The notes beneath the pieces are model-generated. The model worked only from the letters and a program-made list of their open reading frames with translations. It was not told where the DNA came from and made no database searches. From Govania unica (GTDB lineage: Bacteria; Pseudomonadota; Alphaproteobacteria; Sphingomonadales; Govanellaceae), in assembly GCF_027920805.1 (NCBI RefSeq), contig NZ_JANWOI010000004.1, positions 434,001-498,000 of the forward strand: a DNA stretch of 64,000 bases, in the 5' to 3' direction. Below are positions 25,697 through 33,834 of this stretch, one piece after another (position 1 is the stretch's first letter; the number at the start of each line of letters is the position of its first letter). The position numbers were made by a program, and so were the translations under genes.

Positions 25697-26074
25697 ATGC
25701 TGAACAGAATGTTTAAGGGGAGCGCCGTGAAGGGCGTGGTTCTTGGTCTCATGGTCGCCACGGGCGTTGCGTCGCTGGCTCAGGCGGATGTGGCCTCCTG
25801 GCAAAAAGGCGTCGTGAGCCTGGTTGCCAAAAAGCAGGTTTACCCGCGCGAAGCCATGTCGAAGGAAATCGAAGGCCGGGCCAAAGTCCGGGTGACCATC
25901 GACCGTTCGGGCAAGATCACCGGCTATGAAATGGTCGAAAAGACCGGTAATGCCATTCTGGACGCCGAAGTTGAAAAGATGAAAGACCGGATCAATCCGC
26001 TGCCGGCTCCGCCTGCCGATCTGCCGGATGCCAACCTGACCTTCGTTCTGCCGCTGAGCTGGGTTCTGCAATAA
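25697..26074 (+). CDS. periplasmic TonB C-terminal-domain protein
   Basis: 125 residues from the ATG at 25697, which has GGAAG upstream. The N-terminus is a signal peptide (VVLGLMVATGVASLAQA), and the rest is a TonB C-terminal fold: YPREAMSKEIEGRAKVRVTI, DRSGKITGYEMVEKTGN, ILDAEVEKM. It lacks the membrane anchor and the proline-rich spacer of true TonB, so it cannot transmit energy on its own in the usual way. The name 'energy transducer TonB' would overstate it. The gene appears monocistronic. Confidence 0.8.
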   Translation: MLNRMFKGSAVKGVVLGLMVATGVASLAQADVASWQKGVVSLVAKKQVYPREAMSKEIEGRAKVRVTIDRSGKITGYEMVEKTGNAILDAEVEKMKDRINPLPAPPADLPDANLTFVLPLSWVLQ

Positions 26075-26374
26075 GCCCTCTTTTAGCCCGTTCTTGCCCC
26101 ATTCTTGCCAGGCAAGCTGTCGGCAGAGGGGCTATCGGACGCGAATTTTACAACAGGGACGATGGCTTATTGCCATTGTCCCTGTAGTTTTTTATTGTGG
26201 CGGTGTTGGCGCTTGGGATCGAAGGGTCTTTTGGGCTGGCAGTTTTCAAGGACCGGCGTGGTTCCAGAGCTGGAAATGGGGTCTGGCAGCTGATGCGCCG
26301 CCGCAATCTGACATTCTGGTGACCGTCTAGACGGGAAGCAGACGCTGCCTTGACCGGCAGTGAGAGGAGGACAT

Positions 26375-27058
26375 ATGACACAACCGTTGATGCCGTTGGC
26401 CACTGCCGTCTGGCTGGTCGATAATACCTCGCTGACCTTCGAGCAGATTGCCGAATTCTGCGGATTGCATGCTCTTGAAGTTCAAGGCATCGCCGACGAA
26501 CAAGTGGCGATGCATATCGTCGGCCTTGACCCGGTGGCCAATGGCCAGCTTACCTGGGAAGAGATCGAGCGCTGCCAGAAGGATTCGAACGCCCGACTCA
26601 AACTGCGGCAGGACGAAGTTCCGGCCCGCACGCGGTCGCGTGGACCACGCTATACGCCGGTCTCCAAGCGTCAGGATCGTCCCGACGCCATCGCCTGGCT
26701 GTTGCGCTATCATCCCGAACTGAGCGACGCTCAGCTCTGTAAGCTCATCGGCACGACCAAGCCGACGATTGCCAGTATCCGCGAGCGCTCGCATTGGAAC
26801 ATCGCCAATATCAAGCCGCGCGACCCGGTCAGCCTCGGTATCTGCAAACAGCGCGATCTGGACGAAGCGGTGGCCCGCGCCGTCGCCAAGGCTGAACGTG
26901 TGAAGGCCGGTGCTGAACCTGCCAACGCGCCGGATCCCGAAGATACGCCGGATCTCGATCTGCCCGATCCGGACGATGTCGCTCCCGAAGCGTCGGAAGA
27001 ACCCGAAGCCTCTGCGGACAGCGAAGTCTCGGAAGATCCTGAAGATAAAGCATCTTAA
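26375..27058 (+). CDS. DUF1013 family cell-cycle/transcription-associated protein
   Basis: 227 residues from the ATG at 26375 behind GAGAGGAGG. The first 150 residues are the strongly conserved DUF1013 unit: MPLATAVWLVDNTSLTFEQI, FCGLHALEVQGIADE and LLRYHPELSDAQLCKLIGTT (helix-turn-helix-like), then SHWNIANIKPRDPVSLGICK. The C-terminal 60 residues are an acidic disordered tail. The family is near-universal in alphaproteobacteria; as far as I recall a Caulobacter member (TrcR) associates with RNA polymerase, so a role in transcription is likely but not shown here. Confidence 0.88.
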   Translation: MTQPLMPLATAVWLVDNTSLTFEQIAEFCGLHALEVQGIADEQVAMHIVGLDPVANGQLTWEEIERCQKDSNARLKLRQDEVPARTRSRGPRYTPVSKRQDRPDAIAWLLRYHPELSDAQLCKLIGTTKPTIASIRERSHWNIANIKPRDPVSLGICKQRDLDEAVARAVAKAERVKAGAEPANAPDPEDTPDLDLPDPDDVAPEASEEPEASADSEVSEDPEDKAS

Positions 27059-27130
27059 CATCGGGCGGGCAAGTTTAAGGGTCAGCTGACTTCCTGAGCC
27101 TGCTCGAACTCGTATGATTTGATGCCGTCC

Positions 27131-27195
27131 GTCATGCTGAGCGCAGCGAAGATCCTGGTTTTAGCCAGGATTCTTTGGTTGCGCTCAGGATGATA
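27131..27195. repeat. imperfect inverted repeat of the 'tcatgctgagcg' type
   Basis: Arms GTCATGCTGAGCGCAGCGAA and the reverse of GCGCTCAGGATGA flank GATCCTGG-TTTT-AGCCAGGATT. It forms one long hairpin after the DUF1013 gene. A half copy of the same element is at about 12371-12410. Confidence 0.75.
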
Positions 27196-27348
27196 CCGGA
27201 TCTGAACCGCAAAATTATGGCCTTCGTCTGTCTGCCTCTGTTTTGGACAGCGACAGACAGAACGCGATGACGTCAGACGTCAGGATGCGTCAAGAAGGGA
27301 CGGTTTGCGAACCGTTGGCTGTTGGTTAGGGGGAAGCCCATCACGGTC

Positions 27349-27516
27349 TCAGCTGAGATGGCAGCGCTCAATCTCTTCTTTGAGGCGGAGTTTTTCCCGC
27401 TTGAGCTGGCTGATGCGGACATTGTCCGGACTAGGGCGTTTGTTTTCTATAACGATGGCCTCGTCGATACCGGCCTTTTTGCCTTGCAGTGTCGTCAGGT
27501 GAGCCTCAACGTTCAT
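27349..27516 (-). CDS. YdcH family (DUF465) small protein
   Basis: 55 residues, a single alpha-helical hairpin typical of DUF465: MNVEAHLTTLQGKKAGIDEA and then SPDNVRISQLKREKLRLKEE. The chosen ATG has GGAGGAGTTTGTA before it. The function is unknown; members are conserved in alphaproteobacteria, often as several copies. A second copy lies at 29040-29252. Confidence 0.87.
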   Translation of the reverse strand: MNVEAHLTTLQGKKAGIDEAIVIENKRPSPDNVRISQLKREKLRLKEEIERCHLS

Positions 27517-27713
27517 TACAAACTCCTCCATGAAGTCTCAGTAACACTAAGAGTCTCCGGCACAAATCACGGGTGCGCGCAGCGCTGGGCCGCACAATCT
27601 TCGGGTCGTAATTTTGCTCCTGCCGATCCGAAGGCGCTAAGAGATTATGGTGCTCCTCAGGTTAATGTTTGGTGAGTTGCGTCGGTATCACGATTAGATC
27701 ATGATCCCCAAAG

Positions 27714-27731
27714 ACTGTCACCTGTGACAGT
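27714..27731. promoter_or_regulatory. perfect palindrome upstream of ubiX
   Basis: ACTGTCAC-CT-GTGACAGT has 8-bp arms around two bases, about 100 bases before the ubiX start and 200 bases from the divergent YdcH gene. The form suggests a dimeric repressor or activator site. The TTTT that follows leaves a terminator as a weaker option. The remaining bases of the 27517-27830 gap show nothing further. Confidence 0.5.
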
Positions 27732-27830
27732 TTTGTGGCGAGTTTGCCTTATTTGTGGCCGTAGGGGCACATCCTGGCGCATGAGCCCGGGTACCCCGGT
27801 TTGGCGGGAATACGGAGCGATAAGGGAATT

Positions 27831-28421
27831 ATGAAACAGACTCGGCGTTTGATCGTGGGGATCAGTGGAGCTTCAGGGGTAGTTTACGGGATCCGGCTTC
27901 TCGAGCTTCTGCGCGACTCAGGGATTGAGTCCCATCTGGTGGTCAGCCGGGCGGCGCGGGCGACCCTTGCGGCGGAAACCTCGCTGACCCTCGCGGATGT
28001 TCACGGGCTGGCCGATCATTATTATGCCGCCGACGATCTGGGCGCGGCGATTTCAAGCGGCTCGTTCCCGACCATGGGCATGGTGGTGGCACCCTGTTCG
28101 GTGCGCTCCCTGTCGGAAATCGCCCACGGGGTGACCAGCCAGCTTTTGACCCGGGCCGCTGATGTGGTGCTCAAGGAACGCCGCAGACTGGTGCTGATGC
28201 TGCGCGAAACGCCGCTGCATGCCGGACATATCCGTAGCATGCTGGCAGTGACGGAGATGGGGGCTATTATCGCCCCGCCGGTCCCGGCCTTTTACAGCCG
28301 TCCGCAGACCATTGACGATATCGTCAATCACAGCACCGGCCGCGTGCTCGACCTTTTCGGCATCGAAACCATGGCGGTCAAGCGCTGGGGTGGCATGTCG
28401 GCGGCGTTGGACGAAGTTTAG
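27831..28421 (+). CDS. ubiX: flavin prenyltransferase UbiX
   Basis: 196 residues. The flavin-binding signature VGISGASGVVYGIRLLELL starts at residue 9, and the conserved PCSVRSLSEIAHGVTSQLL, RRRLVLMLRETPLHAGHIRS and PPVPAFYSRPQTIDDIVNH follow. The enzyme attaches dimethylallyl to FMN to make the cofactor of UbiD decarboxylase in ubiquinone synthesis. AAGGGAATT precedes the ATG. The stop overlaps that of the TIGR02444 gene by four bases. No ubiD is in the window. Confidence 0.95.
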   Translation: MKQTRRLIVGISGASGVVYGIRLLELLRDSGIESHLVVSRAARATLAAETSLTLADVHGLADHYYAADDLGAAISSGSFPTMGMVVAPCSVRSLSEIAHGVTSQLLTRAADVVLKERRRLVLMLRETPLHAGHIRSMLAVTEMGAIIAPPVPAFYSRPQTIDDIVNHSTGRVLDLFGIETMAVKRWGGMSAALDEV

Positions 28422-28924
28422 GCCAAAGCCGCGTCAAGCCGGGTTGCGGCGTCTTCGGCCACTCTGGGATCGACTCCGATATGGCGCAGATAGCCCGTGA
28501 TGGCTTGTGCCGCTTTATGTGCCGGGGCTCCACTGTCTTCAACAGGAAAGCGCGTATAAAGTAGGGTCTGGGCCACGGCCTCAGCGGCCAGTTCGGCTTC
28601 GAGAAGGCGCTGCCGCAGATTCTCACGCAAGACGGGAAGGTCGTCGGGGAACGGCCGTTTCATGATCCGCCGCAGTCCGCGCAGCGGCTCGATGGCGCGC
28701 AGGCGCACCGGCAGCAGGGTTGCGGTCATGGCGTCAAGATCGTCCGGATCCGGCGGGGCCACGCCGCAATCATCGCGCCAGAGTAGAAATAAGATCAGGT
28801 TTATGTCCGCGCCCTGCTGATCCTGAAGCATCAGGCACAGGTCTCTGACTGCTGCCCGCCCATAGATGCGCAACGCGTAATCCCAAAAAGGATTGGGAAA
28901 TGGACTGTTGATTTCCTTATTCAT
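28418..28924 (-). CDS. TIGR02444 family protein
   Basis: 168 residues. NPFWDYALRIYGRAAVRDLC and LMLQDQQGADINLILFLLW are the family signature; the rest is alpha-helical with a LLRENLRQRLLEAELAAEAV-like stretch. The function is unknown. It converges on ubiX, overlapping by four bases at the stops, a layout that keeps the two on separate transcripts. Confidence 0.82.
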   Translation of the reverse strand: MNKEINSPFPNPFWDYALRIYGRAAVRDLCLMLQDQQGADINLILFLLWRDDCGVAPPDPDDLDAMTATLLPVRLRAIEPLRGLRRIMKRPFPDDLPVLRENLRQRLLEAELAAEAVAQTLLYTRFPVEDSGAPAHKAAQAITGYLRHIGVDPRVAEDAATRLDAALA

Positions 28925-29039
28925 GGCCTTCCACTAAGGGAATGGAGTATAAGATAAGACAGCAGGGTCTGAACAGCGTTCGGCCGGACAAGATTTCACG
29001 GATAAAGAAAATTTGTCAGATTGGGAAGATTTAGGGTGT

Positions 29040-29252
29040 ATGGGTGATCTCGACGAGGATGAAGAAGATCTTCGCTTGAGACTGCATGACCTCGTAACCG
29101 AACATCGCGATCTCGATGATGCCATTGAAGCATTGTTGCGAGACGGATTTTTCAATCAGCTCCAGGTGCAACGCCTGAAGCGCAAGAAGCTGCGAATCAA
29201 AGACGAAATTTCACAGCTCCAATCCAAGCTGATCCCAGACATTATCGCCTGA
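29040..29252 (+). CDS. YdcH family (DUF465) small protein
   Basis: 70 residues from the ATG at 29040, with AGGGTGT just before it. The helical hairpin LHDLVTEHRDLDDAIEALLR and LQVQRLKRKKLRIKDEI is the DUF465 pattern, preceded by a short acidic tail (DLDEDEEDLRLR). A TTG at 29013 would add nine residues. It is transcribed towards the GGDEF gene and divergent from the TIGR02444 gene. Confidence 0.85.
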   Translation: MGDLDEDEEDLRLRLHDLVTEHRDLDDAIEALLRDGFFNQLQVQRLKRKKLRIKDEISQLQSKLIPDIIA

Positions 29253-29270
29253 CGGGCCGCCTGAGGCCAA

Positions 29271-30002
29271 TCAGAGCAGGTTCGTCTTCAACTTTTTCTT
29301 ATGGGCATACATGGCGCGGTCGGCACTGGCGAGTGCCGTTGCGGCGTCATCTCCCGGGCGGAAGGATGAGGCGCCATAGGCCACCTTCAGATGAAGGGTC
29401 TGGCCGTGCGTGACAAGCGGCGTGTCATGAATGGCGTGGGCGAGGCTTGCCGCCTTGGTCTGGGCGGCCTCTTCTCCGGCATTTGGCAGCAATATGGCAA
29501 ATTCATCGCCGCCGAGCCGCCCCGCCACATCGGAACCACGAATATTTTGCTGTATGATCCGCGCCACATGAAGAATGGCGGCGTCTCCGGCCGGATGGCC
29601 CAGACTGTCATTGATGGATTTAAGATCATTGACGTCGAAATAGACCAGACTGGTTGGAATATCATAGCGCTCGGCAAAGGAAATCATACGCCCAAGCTCG
29701 CGCACAAAGGCGCGCCGGTTGGTCATATGCGTCATCGGATCCTGATCGGCGAGCTTTTCAAGGTCGGTGATTTTGCTTTGAGCCGCATCGAGGTCACGGC
29801 GTGCGCGGTCGACCTCCTCCATAAGCTGCATAATGGCGGCGCGCACCTTGGGCGTCATTTCCTCGGCCGGGATGCCGAGCACGCTGGCTGTGTCCTGGAT
29901 ATTGCGCGGGGCATTGACGCTCGATACGGCTTCGCTGGTACTGCTGCCATAGCGGCGCACGTTGCGAATAGGGCCGATGGAACGCGACTCGTTTATTTTC
30001 AT
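29271..30002 (-). CDS. diguanylate cyclase (GGDEF domain)
   Basis: 243 residues. After an N-terminal helical region that includes a coiled coil (residues about 65-90) comes a complete GGDEF domain: DPMTHMTNRRAFVREL, DVNDLKSINDSLGHPAGD, then GRLGGDEFAILLPN. An I-site RGSD lies five residues before the active site, so product inhibition is expected. The enzyme makes c-di-GMP from two GTP. There is no membrane segment or sensor domain, so the signal input is unknown. The ATG at 30002 fits the conserved start better than the one at 30035. Confidence 0.92.
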   Translation of the reverse strand: MKINESRSIGPIRNVRRYGSSTSEAVSSVNAPRNIQDTASVLGIPAEEMTPKVRAAIMQLMEEVDRARRDLDAAQSKITDLEKLADQDPMTHMTNRRAFVRELGRMISFAERYDIPTSLVYFDVNDLKSINDSLGHPAGDAAILHVARIIQQNIRGSDVAGRLGGDEFAILLPNAGEEAAQTKAASLAHAIHDTPLVTHGQTLHLKVAYGASSFRPGDDAATALASADRAMYAHKKKLKTNLL

Positions 30003-30132
30003 GCTGTTTCTCAGCGGTTGTAAGTCTGCCGGCAAATCTCCGGCAGAAGTCTGAGCATGAGTTTATGTAGGGATGGTTAAGGAATTGTTCCCGTAGCATC
30101 TCAGCTTCTTGCAGCTTGTTTTTGATGTAGCA

Positions 30133-30160
30133 TTGCGCCGCCAGAGGGCTTCAGTATAAT
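30133..30160 (+). promoter_or_regulatory. candidate promoter of purEK
   Basis: TTGCGC (30133-30138) and TATAAT (30155-30160) are separated by 16 bases, 24 bases before the first purE ATG. TATAAT is a perfect -10 box. Confidence 0.5.
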
Positions 30161-30183
30161 GCCCGGCTTTCCAGTTCAAGCGC

Positions 30184-30789
30184 ATGAGCAAAGGGTTCAT
30201 GATGGTGCAAAAAGGGACGAAGGCGGTGTCGAGCACGGCACAGCCTCAAAAAGCGGTGAAAACCAAGGCCGTGAAAGCGGTGACGGCGACGCTGAAAAAA
30301 CCAGCCGGGCCGCTAGTTGGCATCGTCATGGGCAGCCAGTCCGATTGGCCGACCATGCAGAGCGCCGCCGATATTCTGGATGCGTTCGGCGTGGCTTATG
30401 AAGCTCGTGTCGTGTCGGCCCACCGCACGCCTGAACGTCTGTTCAATTATGCGAAAACTGCCAAAAGCCGGGGTCTCAAGGTGATCATCGCCGGGGCCGG
30501 GGGCGCCGCCCATCTGCCGGGCATGGTGGCCTCGCTCACGACCCTGCCGGTATTCGGCGTGCCGGTCGAAAGCAAATCCCTCAAAGGTCTCGACAGTTTG
30601 CTGTCCATCGTGCAGATGCCGGGCGGGGTGCCGGTCGGGACTTTGGCCATCGGCAAGGCCGGGGCCAAGAACGCGGGCCTGATTGCGGCGTCCATCCTGG
30701 CTTTGGGTGACGCCGCGCTCGACCGTCGTCTCGAAGCCTGGCGCCAGGCGCAGACGGATTCGGTCAGCGAAGAACCTACTCCGGAATAA
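30184..30789 (+). CDS. purE: N5-carboxyaminoimidazole ribonucleotide mutase
   Basis: 201 residues. The PurE core begins near residue 43 ([20 protein letters not shown]), then [30 protein letters not shown] and [20 protein letters not shown]. It moves the carboxyl group of N5-CAIR to C4 in purine synthesis. An unusual lysine- and alanine-rich extension of about 40 residues precedes the core. Starts at 30199 or 30202, behind AAAGGG, would shorten it only slightly. purK begins 11 bases downstream. Confidence 0.95.
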   Translation: MSKGFMMVQKGTKAVSSTAQPQKAVKTKAVKAVTATLKKPAGPLVGIVMGSQSDWPTMQSAADILDAFGVAYEARVVSAHRTPERLFNYAKTAKSRGLKVIIAGAGGAAHLPGMVASLTTLPVFGVPVESKSLKGLDSLLSIVQMPGGVPVGTLAIGKAGAKNAGLIAASILALGDAALDRRLEAWRQAQTDSVSEEPTPE

Positions 30790-30800
30790 GGCGAATTAAC

Positions 30801-31874
30801 GTGATCACCACTGCTCCCGGCAAAATCATCGGCATTATGGGCGGCGGCCAGCTTGGCCGCATGCTGGCGCAGGCGGCGGCCGAGCTTGGCTATCGCTGCC
30901 ATATCTATGCCCCGGCGGGAGACAACCCGGCCTTCGCGGTGGCGGCAGAGGCGACGGTCGCTGATTATAGCGACGGTGAGGCTCTGGCCGCGTTTGCCGC
31001 CAAGGTCGATGTGGTGACCTACGAGTTCGAGAATATCCCGGTCGAAGCGGTCGAGCTTCTGGCCGCCATCCGTCCGGTGTTCCCCGATGCCCGCGCCCTT
31101 GGCGTGACGCAGGACAGGATGGCCGAAAAGGATTTCATCACGGCGGCGGGTGGCCGCACGGCTCCCTATGCGGCGGTGGATACTGTCCGCGATGCCGAGG
31201 CGGCCATGGCCAAGTTCGGCCTGCCGCTGGTGCTCAAAACCCGCCGCTTCGGCTATGACGGCAAAGGCCAGGTGATCGTGCGCGAGGCTGCCGCACTCGG
31301 TGATGCGGTGGCAAAACTTGGCACCACCGGGTTGATCGCTGAAGGCTTCGTGAGTTTCGAGCGTGAGCTGTCGGTGGTGCTCGCCCGTGGGCAGGATGGC
31401 GCGATCGCTGCCTATCCGCTGGTTGAAAACCGTCATGTGGATCATATTCTCGATGAGACCATCGCCCCGGCGGAGGCAAGCCCGGAACTTCTGCAAAAAG
31501 CCGAGGCAGTCGCCCGGGCGATCATCGCCGAGCTCAAGTACGTGGGCGTGCTCGCCGTCGAAATGTTCGTCACCGGCGACGGGATCATCGTCAATGAACT
31601 CGCCCCCCGCGTTCACAATTCCGGTCACTGGACCATGGACGCCTGCGCCGTCGGCCAGTTTGAACAACATATCCGCGCCATATGCGGCCTCCCCCTCGGC
31701 GACCCGCGTCCGCACAGCCGAGCGGTGATGAAAAACCTGCTCGGCGATGACATCGGCCGCTGGGCGGAGTTTCTGGGGGAACCCGGCCTCTGCTTCCACA
31801 ACTACGGCAAAGCCGAACCCCGGCCCGGCCGCAAGATGGGCCACGTGACACGGCTAACACCGTTTGGGATCTAA
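30801..31874 (+). CDS. purK: 5-(carboxyamino)imidazole ribonucleotide synthase
   Basis: 357 residues, GTG start. The N-terminal GIMGGGQLGRMLAQAAAELG and the ATP-grasp parts LVLKTRRFGYDGKGQ, FVSFERELSVVLAR and NELAPRVHNSGHWTMDAC are the PurK signature. It carboxylates AIR with bicarbonate and ATP, feeding PurE, with which it forms an operon. Length is normal. Two repeat hairpins follow the stop. Confidence 0.96.
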   Translation: MITTAPGKIIGIMGGGQLGRMLAQAAAELGYRCHIYAPAGDNPAFAVAAEATVADYSDGEALAAFAAKVDVVTYEFENIPVEAVELLAAIRPVFPDARALGVTQDRMAEKDFITAAGGRTAPYAAVDTVRDAEAAMAKFGLPLVLKTRRFGYDGKGQVIVREAAALGDAVAKLGTTGLIAEGFVSFERELSVVLARGQDGAIAAYPLVENRHVDHILDETIAPAEASPELLQKAEAVARAIIAELKYVGVLAVEMFVTGDGIIVNELAPRVHNSGHWTMDACAVGQFEQHIRAICGLPLGDPRPHSRAVMKNLLGDDIGRWAEFLGEPGLCFHNYGKAEPRPGRKMGHVTRLTPFGI

Positions 31875-31875
31875 A

Positions 31876-31960
31876 TAGCTGTCATTGCCGGGCTTGACCC
31901 GGCAATCCACCTTTGAGGTGGCACCATGGATTGCCGGGTCAAGCCCGGCAATGACAGCTA
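31876..31960. repeat. long perfect inverted repeat ('attgccgggcttgacccggc' type)
   Basis: Two 34-base arms (31876-31909 and 31927-31960), themselves containing the small palindrome GCCGGGCTTGACCCGGC, face each other across 17 bases directly after purK. The same unit in the same paired arrangement is at 45497-45578, and a single diverged copy is at 5061-5089. Confidence 0.85.
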
Positions 31961-31994
31961 GTTACGGGTTCATATCTCATATTTCATGTTTTTG

Positions 31995-32090
31995 CTGTCA
32001 TTCCCGCGCAAGCGGGAATCCAGACCGGCGGTTCAATTTGGTAAACCCCGGGTGACAAAGACTGGATCCCCGCTTGCGCGGGGATGACAG
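31995..32090. repeat. inverted repeat of the 'gtcattcccgcgcaagcggg' type
   Basis: Left arm CTGTCATTCCCGCGCAAGC (31995 on) and right arm GCTTGCGCGGGGATGACAG (to 32090) form a long imperfect hairpin with about 40 bases between. It differs in core sequence from the preceding repeat. Together the two fill the gap between purK and coq9. Confidence 0.8.
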
Positions 32091-32095
32091 GATGA

Positions 32096-32749
32096 TTATG
32101 CCCCGTATCTGAGCTTCCCCAGCCCACGCACGAAGTCCTTGCCTGATTCGCCGATGCGGGACAGCCGTGCCTTTGCTTTTTCAAATGCCAGCACGCCTTC
32201 GATCCGGCGATCGAGGAAGGCCCAGGTGTCGGCGGCGCCGTCGCTGTCGTCATTGAGCCAATAAAGCAGGGTGGCGCTGAACACCCCGGCGAGAATCGTG
32301 CGCTTGCTGTAATAATTATAGTCGGTGGAAGTATCGCCCGCCGCCCGCCACATGGCGTCCGCTGTGTTCCAGGCGAGTTTCGCGCCAAGGGCAGCGTTCT
32401 GCGGCAGCGCCAGCAGGGTGAGCGCGCGCCGGGCTGCTTCGCGCTGAGGGGTGTTGTGCTCGATTCGCCGCCGCACGGCCAGGGTGATGCGCTCGCGGAT
32501 CTTCAGACTCTCGATATGCTCGGCGGCCAGGTTTTCGCTCATGACGCGGTCCGCTTCGGCCGAGAACCAGCCGATCATCTCCAGGGCTCCGCCCGGGAAG
32601 GCGAGGCCGATCATGGCCCGGTCGATCTTGAGATCGGCGGCCGCGCGGGTGATGGCGATCGGGGTCCAGCCGTCGAACGGCACATGGGTCAGCATGGCCT
32701 CGATAATGTCGGGGCGCATTTCGTCCGGGGTTTTGCCGCTGCTGGTCAT
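32096..32749 (-). CDS. COQ9 family protein
   Basis: 217 residues from the ATG at 32749. DIIEAMLTHVPFDGWTPIAI and FPGGALEMIGWFSAEADRVM form the TetR-like N-terminal half; AWNTADAMWRAAGDTSTDYN and YSKRTILAGVFSATLLYWL belong to the lipid-binding COQ9 core. COQ9 helps the hydroxylation steps of ubiquinone synthesis by presenting lipid intermediates to COQ7. It overlaps the end of def by four bases, so the two are co-translated. It is about 4 kb from ubiX. Confidence 0.9.
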   Translation of the reverse strand: MTSSGKTPDEMRPDIIEAMLTHVPFDGWTPIAITRAAADLKIDRAMIGLAFPGGALEMIGWFSAEADRVMSENLAAEHIESLKIRERITLAVRRRIEHNTPQREAARRALTLLALPQNAALGAKLAWNTADAMWRAAGDTSTDYNYYSKRTILAGVFSATLLYWLNDDSDGAADTWAFLDRRIEGVLAFEKAKARLSRIGESGKDFVRGLGKLRYGA

Positions 32750-33339
32750 GCGCACATCTCGATATTACGGTCTGAGGGATTGCCGGTCGGAGCATAGGAG
32801 CCGCCCTCGGCCGCGCCGACGAATTGCAGCGTTCCAAGGTCAGTCATGCGCTGGGGATAGAGGATGCCGTCCAGATGGTCGCATTCATGCTGCACGACCA
32901 CGGCATGAAAGCCATGGGCCTCACGCTCGATCAGGCGGCCCTCTAGGTCCTGGCCGCGATAGCGGATGCGCGGGGCGCGCGGCACCATGCCCCGCATGCC
33001 GGGCACCGACAGGCAGCCTTCCCAGCCGGTGACCCGCTCGGTGGTCAGGATCTCGACCTCAGGGTTGATCAACACGGTCAGCGGGCGTTTGGTCAGGTCC
33101 TCCCGCAGGCTGCTGTCGGTGCTGTCGCCGGCCGCTGTATTGGGCGGGGTATAGAAAATCACCACCCGTTTGCCGACGCCGATCTGTGGCGCGGCAATGC
33201 CGATGCCACCTGCGACCTGCATGGTGTCTGCCATGTCGCGGACGAGGGCGGCGACTTCGGGCGCGGTCGGGTCTACGACTCGCCCGGCCGGGGTCATCAA
33301 AACCGGATGCCCCATGAGGGTGATGTTCTGAACGGTCAT
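32746..33339 (-). CDS. def: peptide deformylase
   Basis: 197 residues from the ATG at 33339. The three family motifs are intact: GIGIAAPQIGVGKR, EGCLSVPGMRG (metal-binding Cys) and QHECDHLDGILYP (two metal-binding His and catalytic Glu). It removes the formyl group from nascent proteins at the ribosome. The N-terminal variation (TLMGHPVLMTPA) and a six-residue insertion-like stretch (NTAAGDSTDSSL) suggest the second paralogue type rather than the housekeeping copy next to fmt. coq9 is downstream. Confidence 0.93.
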   Translation of the reverse strand: MTVQNITLMGHPVLMTPAGRVVDPTAPEVAALVRDMADTMQVAGGIGIAAPQIGVGKRVVIFYTPPNTAAGDSTDSSLREDLTKRPLTVLINPEVEILTTERVTGWEGCLSVPGMRGMVPRAPRIRYRGQDLEGRLIEREAHGFHAVVVQHECDHLDGILYPQRMTDLGTLQFVGAAEGGSYAPTGNPSDRNIEMCA

Positions 33340-33531
33340 GGGGGAATTATGATATAAAGGCCCCTCAGGGTAAAGGGTTGAGCCAAAAAGCAGCATTCCT
33401 TTGAGTTTATGCTTCACATCGTTATCGGCTTCTGGTACCAAAGCGGCCAAGCAGCGATGTGGCTAGGGTTTAGCTGCAGAGCCAATGGTTTTGACGCCCA
33501 TGTAATATTGGGACAGGGAGACGAGATCCGT

Positions 33532-33738
33532 ATGCAAGTGCTGGTTCGCGATAACAACGTCGATCAGGCGTTGCGCGCGCTGAAGAAAAAACTTCAGCGT
33601 GAAGGGGTTTACCGGGAAATGAAGATGCGTCGCTTTTTCGAGAAGCCCTCGGAAAAAAAGACGCGTGAGCAGGCTGCCGCAGTGCGCCGCGCCCGTAAAC
33701 TCGACCGCAAGCGCGCGGAACGTGACGGCGTCGTTTAA
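33532..33738 (+). CDS. rpsU: 30S ribosomal protein S21
   Basis: 68 residues: [20 protein letters not shown], then [18 protein letters not shown] and a basic C-terminal tail. GGAGACGAGA precedes the ATG. S21 binds near the anti-Shine-Dalgarno end of 16S rRNA. It is divergent from def and followed by a strong terminator. The sequence between the two starts (33340-33531) should hold both promoters; none was fixed. Confidence 0.96.
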   Translation: MQVLVRDNNVDQALRALKKKLQREGVYREMKMRRFFEKPSEKKTREQAAAVRRARKLDRKRAERDGVV

Positions 33739-33770
33739 GACTGCCTGACCGCGTTTCCAAATTTTCGTGG

Positions 33771-33802
33771 AAAGCCGCCATTCTTTATTGAATGGCGGCT
33801 TT
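33771..33802. terminator. bidirectional terminator between rpsU and the GNAT gene
   Basis: A perfect 13-bp stem, AAAGCCGCCATTC / GAATGGCGGCTTT, around TTTATT lies 32 bases after rpsU and 32 bases from the stop of the convergent GNAT gene. Short T-runs are present on both sides. Confidence 0.8.
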
Positions 33803-33834
33803 CTGCGGTTTCAGGGATGGGGATCTTTCTCCGA

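Noticed and set aside
30447-31844. Minus-strand frame of 465 codons
   Set aside because: Exactly antisense to purE and purK, whose motifs are complete; no independent start signal.
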